This document shows, in pieces, positions 39,536 to 45,344 of a stretch of 45,344 nucleotides of DNA; the stretch's first letter is position 1; the number at the start of each line of letters is the position of its first letter. Origin of the DNA: Bacteroidota bacterium (GTDB taxonomy: Bacteria > Bacteroidota > Ignavibacteria > UBA10030); NCBI GenBank assembly GCA_025454835.1, contig JALONQ010000030.1, positions 1 to 45,344 of the forward strand. Direction: 5' to 3'. The notes below the pieces were generated by a model. It was given only the letters and a program-made list of their open reading frames with translations, was not told the DNA's origin and ran no database searches. The translations under genes and the position numbers were made by a program.

Positions 39536-42500
39536 TTACCACTTCACCTCGATCCTCACCGTCATCACTTCGAAACCGGCCAATATCAGTTTCGGCCCCA
39601 GTGGCCGTCCGCGTTCTTCGTGCAGCGAGGAGCGTTGGATGGCCGCTGTCGTTCCGGGCCTGGAGCGAAAGACGATCTGGCTTGAGTCGGGTGAGGGATT
39701 GTACAGCCGGGCGATCCAACCTTCTCCATCCCGAGCCGGCCTGATGGTGGCCGCCGTGACAGCTGAGGAAATGAATGCGACGGGGAACGATGCGCGAGGG
39801 GTGGACTCTGAAGCGCGCCGGACCACGAACGGCTGGTTCCATCCTACCCCGAACCGATAGGCGGCGACCGGGTCAAGACCCTCGTGCGGCCTGACGGCAT
39901 AACGGTAGACGCTCCGCCCCGACTGATCGGCCTTGTAGTTCGTGTGCCAATAGTTGTTCATGACGTAAGAGAAGACGGACCCGGATGACGACGCGGACGT
40001 CTTCCATCCGGAGGGACCCTCATTGTGGCGGCGTTCATCCACAGGCCCGTCAAACGCGATCAACGGCGCCTCGGAGGTCGCCCACAGGATCCCGCCCGCC
40101 GGACCGGTCGCGTCCACCCAGCGCTGGACCGAGAAATAGTCCTTACAGGAGCCCGGCAGTTGATCGGCTTCGGGACGCACGACGCCCCATCCCAGGTCCA
40201 TGCGGACGGTGGGAGAGGAGACGTTCAAGTCGAACGCGAAGTAGAGCGCTTCCTTCGTGCGCACCGGCCGCTTGTCGATCGTATTGATGAACTCGACGCG
40301 ATCGAGGCCATCGATGAGCCGGACCTCACGCCGCACCGATCCCCGGTCGGCGATCTCTCCCTCCGTCACATACGACAGAACGAGCGGTCCACGTTCCACG
40401 CATCCATGACGGTCGACGCGGATGAGCATCGTTCGGGCCGGATCAGTACCGTCAACGTAGACAACGGAGTTCATGCCGTGGCCCCCCGGACGCACAAGTT
40501 CCGGGCCGCTTGCGGTATGTCGCAGGCCGCTCACGGAACCGGTGATGGTATCGATCGACACGGAGAAGCCGGCGTGCATCATGTTGCCGCGCGGTTCGAT
40601 TCCACGATCCCGGTCCTTCACTGCGCCGGCGATGACTCGGTATCGTTTGGATCCCAGAGGCGGCACGCGGTCGGCGCGAAACATGAGTTCACCCGTGGTC
40701 AGCCGTTGGCTTCTGACCTTCCCGCCGCGCTCATCCGTCACGACATCCCCGGCCCGTGAGTCCTCCTCCGACAGCGTCACGATGTCCGTCCGCTCCCAGG
40801 TTGAGGTGTTGATGATCTCGAGGACATCCCCCACCGACCGTTGACCGTCGACCCTCGACCGTATTCCCTCCGCCCGTCTCTCCGCTTCCACCGCGAAGCT
40901 CCTCTTGATCTCCCATTGCCGGACCGCTTCCGGATGGTCCGGGTCGCTCACGCTGTTCCACGCGCCCCACGTGTGCTCATTCCAGAGGTTCACCGCGCTC
41001 CACGCCTCGTCGAACTGAGAGGGTGAGAGATCGGAACCAAGCATCGCGGCCAGGATCTCCGATTGTGCCAGCGACTCGGAGGCGCGGATCACGCTACCGA
41101 CCTCGGCCGCTGTCGATGCGGCTCCATCCTCCCAATATGGCGTGAGGTCCCCGCTGTACGAGGGCAGGGACGCGCCGTAGCGGCGTTCGAGGGCCTTGAA
41201 CATCTCGTCGGACGTGGCGATGCGCAGGACGGGCGACACGGTCCTGGCGTTCCAGTCACGAACGACGTCCGGCATCGTCGAATCTGTCATCCCGTTGTCG
41301 GAGTAGATGGAATAGCGCATCTGGACGAGGTCATACGGGTAGTCGGATGCCGTGAGACGCTCGAGGTAGTCGGTGAGTTTGAGCCGGAAGCCGTCGTTGC
41401 CGCTCAAGGTCCGGGTGGCGTGGAACATGGAGTATCCGGTACCGGCCACCCACACCAGAAGGCTGTCCTTGCCGGAGGGGGAGCGCCACCAGAAGGGCTT
41501 GTCGCCCCAGACGACCCCGAAGTGGCCGATGCGGTCGCCGGAGTTCGGACCGCTCGTGAAATAGCGGACGCCCGCCTGCGTCAACGCCGGCACGATGCCC
41601 CAGCTGTATCCGGGGATATCGGAGATCATCGCCGTGCGGGTCTCGAGTCCATAGCGGCGGCGCAGATCCTGAGCCACATCGGTCAAGTGCATGAGCGCCT
41701 CCGGTCGCGAGATGCCCGTGAGCGGATTGACCGACAGCGCGTTGAGGCCTATCTCTCCACGGCGTGCGGCGCCGACGAAGGCATCGATCTCGTCCGGTGA
41801 CCCGTTCTGGAGCAGGCTGTCGATCGGCCAGAGGATCTCCACGTTCCATCGGAATCGTGCGCCGTCCGGATACGCTCGAGTCGCCTCGGCCAAACGAATG
41901 GCGTCACGGAGGTTCTGGCGTTGAATGTCGGCGACCTTTGTTTGCACGTCACTGTATCCGATGTCGTTGTGCGAGTGGGGAAGCAGGTAGATAGTCCGCC
42001 GCGCGACCGGACGGACGAGTGCGGTCTGGCGATGTGCCGGGCCTCCGTTCACCGATATCACGACGGGCATTGAGGTATCGGAGGCAACGGCATCGGTGAG
42101 GAGCTCGATCGAGTTCCATCCCAGTGAGACATCGCGCGTGACGGCGGGTTGTCCGGCCAGCGTGACGGTCGCCGTCCCTTTCGGGAAGGGAGCGTCGATG
42201 CTCACCTCGACGGGTTGGCGGATCCTCCCCTGATCACGCACGAGGAACGGCAGCGAGCGGACCTGCGCAGACTCGCGTACGGCGTACCGGAAGGTCATGT
42301 ACCAATCACGGTAGGGCGATGCGCGGCCGGTCACGGACAGATGGAGGGGACGGCCCGCGCGGACCAGCGCGGCGGGTACGGTCAGCGTGCAATAGCCGTG
42401 TGCGTCGAGCACATGGTCGGTCCACACATGCTTGAATGAGAGCGAGGCGCCGCGCCGAGACGTGACCGTCCAGTTCTGCTTCACCCCTCCTTTCTGCGTG

Positions 42501-42832
42501 ACGAAGGAGACCGTGTCACGGCCATCAATCACCAGGTCGAACGTATGGTCGGATCGAGATGTCCCAGTGGAATAGGCGCCGATCCACATGAACGAGACCG
42601 ATGCGGCAAACGGCGACGCAGGGACCGGCTGGGTCTCCCACGCGATCGTCATGGTACCGGTGGTCGTGCGGGTCAGGAGCGACTGCCTGGCGAACGGATG
42701 AAAGCTCCAGTAGCTCAGGACCTCACCTTGGATGTCCCTCGCGTAGCCGCTGAGGAGCGGGGTGGTCTGCTGGGCGCGCAAGTCCGCCCTCAGCATTCCG
42801 AGGACCAGCAAGAAGAGCATTATCCGGGGCAT
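39536..42832 (-). CDS. Exported GH38-like alpha-mannosidase
   Basis: The 1098-residue protein has a signal (RIMLFLLVLGMLRADLRAQ). An N-terminal beta domain covers about residues 20-280. A GH38 catalytic domain follows: IYLLPHSHNDIGYSD with the zinc-binding His and Asp, RFRWNVEILWPIDSLL, and AMISDIPGYSWGIVPALTQAGVRYF with the likely nucleophile Asp. A helical segment has WSAVNLWNEHTWGAWNSV. The C-terminal beta domains (GFSVSIDTITGSVSGLRH and later) are typical for the family. GH38 enzymes release alpha-linked mannose. ATG 42832 is chosen because the 64 in-frame residues before it have no features. Confidence 0.88.
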   Translation of the reverse strand: MPRIMLFLLVLGMLRADLRAQQTTPLLSGYARDIQGEVLSYWSFHPFARQSLLTRTTTGTMTIAWETQPVPASPFAASVSFMWIGAYSTGTSRSDHTFDLVIDGRDTVSFVTQKGGVKQNWTVTSRRGASLSFKHVWTDHVLDAHGYCTLTVPAALVRAGRPLHLSVTGRASPYRDWYMTFRYAVRESAQVRSLPFLVRDQGRIRQPVEVSIDAPFPKGTATVTLAGQPAVTRDVSLGWNSIELLTDAVASDTSMPVVISVNGGPAHRQTALVRPVARRTIYLLPHSHNDIGYSDVQTKVADIQRQNLRDAIRLAEATRAYPDGARFRWNVEILWPIDSLLQNGSPDEIDAFVGAARRGEIGLNALSVNPLTGISRPEALMHLTDVAQDLRRRYGLETRTAMISDIPGYSWGIVPALTQAGVRYFTSGPNSGDRIGHFGVVWGDKPFWWRSPSGKDSLLVWVAGTGYSMFHATRTLSGNDGFRLKLTDYLERLTASDYPYDLVQMRYSIYSDNGMTDSTMPDVVRDWNARTVSPVLRIATSDEMFKALERRYGASLPSYSGDLTPYWEDGAASTAAEVGSVIRASESLAQSEILAAMLGSDLSPSQFDEAWSAVNLWNEHTWGAWNSVSDPDHPEAVRQWEIKRSFAVEAERRAEGIRSRVDGQRSVGDVLEIINTSTWERTDIVTLSEEDSRAGDVVTDERGGKVRSQRLTTGELMFRADRVPPLGSKRYRVIAGAVKDRDRGIEPRGNMMHAGFSVSIDTITGSVSGLRHTASGPELVRPGGHGMNSVVYVDGTDPARTMLIRVDRHGCVERGPLVLSYVTEGEIADRGSVRREVRLIDGLDRVEFINTIDKRPVRTKEALYFAFDLNVSSPTVRMDLGWGVVRPEADQLPGSCKDYFSVQRWVDATGPAGGILWATSEAPLIAFDGPVDERRHNEGPSGWKTSASSSGSVFSYVMNNYWHTNYKADQSGRSVYRYAVRPHEGLDPVAAYRFGVGWNQPFVVRRASESTPRASFPVAFISSAVTAATIRPARDGEGWIARLYNPSPDSSQIVFRSRPGTTAAIQRSSLHEERGRPLGPKLILAGFEVMTVRIEVKW

Positions 42833-42975
42833 GGTTCGGTGTGCTCGAGTTGGACGGGACCGTATGATAGCGTACGGTCCATGCGGGCGCAATCGCCCGG
42901 CGGCGCCCCGCTGGTTTCTGGCCCGACGAGATACGATATTGATGGACCATCTGGCGCACCTACCACGGAGGTCGT

Positions 42976-43911
42976 ATGTCGCATCATTGTTCCGGCATGG
43001 ACCGGCGCACGTTCGTCCGGTCAACCCTGACCCTGGCGGCCATGCATGTCGTGGCGCCGTCCATCCTGCGTTCCCAGCAGCCGACGCCCGCCGTCGCCTT
43101 CAAGGATCTGAGGAAGGGCGTCGGCCTTTTCACCGGCCGGGGCGGAACGATCGGCTGGTACATCGACAAAGACGCCCTTGTTGTGGTCGACACGCAAATG
43201 CCCGAGACGGCACCGGCTTGCCTGGCCGGACTGGCTGAGCGAACTCCGCGCTCCATCGACCTGCTGATCAATTCGCATCACCATTTCGACCATACGGGCG
43301 GCAACGGTGTCTTCAAGCCGAAGACGAAGCGCATCCTGGCGCATGCAAATGTGCCAGCCCTTCAAAAAGCGGCAGCGGAGCGGATGAACCGGCTCGAGGG
43401 ACAGGTCTATGCCACCGAGATATATGAAAAGGATTGGAAGGAGGAGCTCGGAAAGGAAACGGTCCACTTGCACTATTGGGGATCGGCGCACACGAACGGC
43501 GACAGCATCATCCATTTCGAAAAGGCAAACGTCGTCCATACCGGCGACCTCGTCTTCAATCGCGTGGCCCCCGTCATCGACACGCAGGGGGGCTCGTCGG
43601 TCGAGAATTGGATCGTCGTCCTGGAACGCCTGCACAAGGACCTCTCTGACGACACGATCTTCATCTTCGGACATGGCAGCGAGGCCAACGGCGTCACGGG
43701 CAAGCGTGCCGATCTGCTGGCGATGCGCGACTACCTGACGGCGCTCCTCCAGTTCGTACGCAAGGGCGTGCAGGCTGGATTGAACATCGACTCCCTCGCG
43801 ACAGCCTCATCCCTGCCCGGTTTCGAGGCGTACGCCGCCGGGAATCTCGTGGACCGTTTCCGCGGCGGGATCCGGCAGACGTATCAGCAACTCGTCCCCG
43901 CTGCCCGCTAG
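42976..43911 (+). CDS. Tat-exported MBL-fold metallohydrolase
   Basis: The 311-residue protein has a Tat-like signal (MDRRTFVRSTLTLAAMHVVAPSIL) and a metallo-beta-lactamase fold. The metal motif is NSHHHFDHTGGN near residues 100-111. Further ligands are in YWGSAHTNGDS (His), VVHTGDLVFN (Asp) and IFIFGHGSEANGV (His). The family includes lactonases, lactamases and quorum quenchers; the sequence does not decide. GGAGGT precedes ATG 42976 by three bases; starting at Met8 (42997) would bring the Tat motif closer to the N-terminus. The gene is divergent from the GH38 gene. Confidence 0.88.
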   Translation: MSHHCSGMDRRTFVRSTLTLAAMHVVAPSILRSQQPTPAVAFKDLRKGVGLFTGRGGTIGWYIDKDALVVVDTQMPETAPACLAGLAERTPRSIDLLINSHHHFDHTGGNGVFKPKTKRILAHANVPALQKAAAERMNRLEGQVYATEIYEKDWKEELGKETVHLHYWGSAHTNGDSIIHFEKANVVHTGDLVFNRVAPVIDTQGGSSVENWIVVLERLHKDLSDDTIFIFGHGSEANGVTGKRADLLAMRDYLTALLQFVRKGVQAGLNIDSLATASSLPGFEAYAAGNLVDRFRGGIRQTYQQLVPAAR

Positions 43912-43926
43912 CGAACCCGCGGTGGA

Positions 43927-44856
43927 ATGATGCGACACCGAACGATCTTATTGATCGCTGCGTGTGCGCTCGGCGCATTGGGCCTTATCGGTTGTATCGA
44001 TGACGAGATCGACATGGTGTATCTCGAGTTCGACTCGCCCGTGGTCCAGCCTGCGCTCTCGCTTCCTGCCGATCCCGACCACTCCTCACGCATCAGTTTC
44101 TGGCTCTCCAAGCCCGTCGTTACGCGTCGCGATGGATTCTTCGACCGGAACGACGGTCGAAGCGTCAACTGGACGCACGATACGATCGCAGGTCCGGGAG
44201 GTATCGGTTCATACGTCATTCAACGAAGGACCTCCCACTATCAGGGGCCGTTCACGAGGTTGCGGGATACTCACTGGGATCTGCCGTCGATCCAGGGTGG
44301 GGGACATTTCGAATTCTCGGTGACGAACGAAGTGACGCTCGGCTTCGGCGGCCAGTGGGCCTCGGGCGTCAATGGAACGACCTGGCTCGCGGAAGCGCGC
44401 TTGTCGACCGACATCGCCGCCGAAGCGCCGCAGGCCCGGTTTTCGCTCGGGGGATTCCTGGGACGACACACCGTACGCGCCGCCTACTTGCGCCAGGTGG
44501 AGGAGTCAGTACCGATCGTTTCCTGGGCCGACGGACGGCAGTCGACGGACGGGTACTTTGGCGAGCTGGTACTTGGACCGTCAGCGCATCACCGTGGCAT
44601 TGCCGGATTCGCCGGCGTCACTGTTGTGTACCAACACTTGTTGACGCATGCCGTTCCGGCACCCGACCCCCGCGTGAGCACGTCGATCGTGAACGAGTGG
44701 CAGACGGTCTGGACGCTGACGATGGGCCTGCGTGTGCCCCTCTCAGCGGCGACGGACCTGATCGTCGCGCCGCGACTTGTCATCGACCAGACGATCGAAA
44801 CGACTTACCCGGCGACGTTCTTGATGCCTCACGTGCAAGTGAATGTTCGTCTCTGA
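43927..44856 (+). CDS. Lipoprotein with beta-barrel-like repeats, function unknown
   Basis: The 309-residue protein begins with a lipoprotein signal ending in LIGC (Cys23). The rest is made of alternating beta strands such as HFEFSVTNEVTLGFGGQWASGVNGTTWLAEARLSTDIA, ARFSLGGFLGRHTVRAAYLRQV, and HHRGIAGFAGVTVVYQHLL. It ends with a strand LMPHVQVNVRL. I do not recognise a named family. Proteins of this shape are common at the outer membrane in Bacteroidota. It starts 15 bases after the MBL gene stop, so the two are probably co-transcribed. Confidence 0.7.
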   Translation: MMRHRTILLIAACALGALGLIGCIDDEIDMVYLEFDSPVVQPALSLPADPDHSSRISFWLSKPVVTRRDGFFDRNDGRSVNWTHDTIAGPGGIGSYVIQRRTSHYQGPFTRLRDTHWDLPSIQGGGHFEFSVTNEVTLGFGGQWASGVNGTTWLAEARLSTDIAAEAPQARFSLGGFLGRHTVRAAYLRQVEESVPIVSWADGRQSTDGYFGELVLGPSAHHRGIAGFAGVTVVYQHLLTHAVPAPDPRVSTSIVNEWQTVWTLTMGLRVPLSAATDLIVAPRLVIDQTIETTYPATFLMPHVQVNVRL

Positions 44857-44882
44857 CCCGCTCGTGAGCCCACAGAACGACA

Positions 44883-44906
44883 CATGCCCGGGAACGCCCG
44901 GGCATG
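44883..44906. terminator. Hairpin between convergent genes
   Basis: CATGCCCGGG and CCCGGGCATG form a perfect 10-bp stem with loop AACG. There is no T-run. It sits between the lipoprotein stop and the histidine kinase end and may act in both directions. Confidence 0.65.
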
Positions 44907-44933
44907 CGCATGTACGGCCGATGTCGTCCACGC

Positions 44934-45344
44934 TCAGACGTTCGGAGGCGGTGTGTGATCCTCGAGCGTGAACGAGAACGGCATGGACCCAGATCTGGCC
45001 GCCGTGCCGCGTGACGATCCGGTGGACGATGGCGAGGCCGACGCCCGTCCCTTCGAATTCGTCGATGGCGTGGAGCCGCTGGAAGACGCCGAAGAGTTTG
45101 TGGGCGTACTTCATATCGAACCCGACCCCGTTGTCGCTGACGGTGAAGGTCGTTCTGCCGTTCTCTCGTGTCGCGGTCACGGTCACGCGAGGCGAAGGTA
45201 CTTTCGACGAATACTTGACGGCGTTCGCGATGAGGTTCGAGAACACCTGCCGAAGCAGGGAGCGGTCGGCATGGGCCACGGGAAGGTGGCCGATGAGGAC
45301 GTCCGTTCCTGCCGTTCGGATAGCCGGCTGCAATTCCTCGACGA
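44934..45344 (-). pseudogene. 3' part of a sensor histidine kinase with a frameshift near the end
   Basis: The window ends inside this gene, so only the last 130-140 codons are seen. The ATP-binding domain is clear: RQVFSNLIANAVKYS (N box), VSDNGVGFDMKYAHKLFGVFQRLH (G1 and F box) and GTGVGLAIVHRIVTRHGGQIWV (G2). This is the phytochrome-like/PAS kinase type. After GGQIWV, the expected short Gly-rich turn (type 'EGxxGxGAT') is missing. The normal final strand FSFTLEDHTPPPNV and its stop (44934-44936) are found in a different reading frame. A short out-of-frame deletion explains this. If it is real, translation runs past the stop across the hairpin. Sequencing error cannot be excluded. Confidence 0.65.

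Overview
The window most likely comes from a member of the Bacteroidota/Ignavibacteriota (FCB) group or a close uncultured relative with a GC-rich genome. The evidence is two secreted proteins ending in type IX (Por) secretion-like sorting domains (NYPNPFN plus a 'vyNLLGVKVATL' style sheet), TonB-C modules, several Tat or Sec exported enzymes, and a lifestyle built on peptides and polysaccharides. No rRNA, tRNA, CRISPR array or classical insertion sequence was found.

Layout. 1-2415: a small GxxExxY nuclease-like gene inside an inverted repeat, a PD40 propeller protein and trmO, all on the minus strand. 2836-5475: Tat-exported DUF362 protein plus a membrane polyferredoxin. 5560-6886 (minus): a TonB-C/parvulin fusion lipoprotein and an outer-membrane barrel. 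7084-10024: YdjC-type deacetylase and an M1 aminopeptidase with a sorting domain, ended by a clear terminator. 10089-17274: the most unusual region, a GntR-controlled locus with a diaminopimelate-dehydrogenase-like enzyme, a small basic protein, a fold-type I PLP enzyme, an 81-residue stand-alone aminomutase dimerisation domain, a B12 domain fused to a KamD/OraE-like TIM barrel, and a KamB-like P-loop protein. 17414-22138: glycogen phosphorylase, a membrane protein, a D-2-hydroxyacid dehydrogenase and a GNAT acetyltransferase. 22153-22658: a GIY-YIG gene between two related REP-like hairpins. 22745-29659: GH3 glucosidase, esterase, D-aminoacylase-like amidohydrolase and M24 peptidase. 29843-34776: a sorting-domain protein, a Spy-like protein and an ABC exporter/radical SAM operon. 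34950-45344: CreD, an M16 peptidase pair, a GH38 mannosidase, an MBL hydrolase, a lipoprotein and the broken 3' end of a histidine kinase.

The aminomutase locus copies the gene order of the clostridial ornithine pathway (dehydrogenase, small protein, PLP enzyme, small mutase subunit, large mutase subunit) but with different protein families. The mutase domains are also redistributed compared with KamDE and OraSE. At the position where the known enzymes carry the PLP-binding lysine, the B12 domain has leucine. I think this is the best candidate for an undescribed system here: a B12-dependent diamino-acid rearrangement and degradation pathway controlled by its own GntR repressor through a perfect 20-bp palindrome.

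The second theme is repeats. Nearly every longer intergenic gap carries a degenerate tandem array with a 7-bp period but a different unit each time (GGTGAAT, ATCAGTG, TCGACAA, ATACGAA, GATTCTC and others). Three of these arrays run into coding sequence. Two small nuclease genes (GxxExxY and GIY-YIG) each sit in their own hairpin-repeat setting, and each has a run of 8-9 G just before its start codon.
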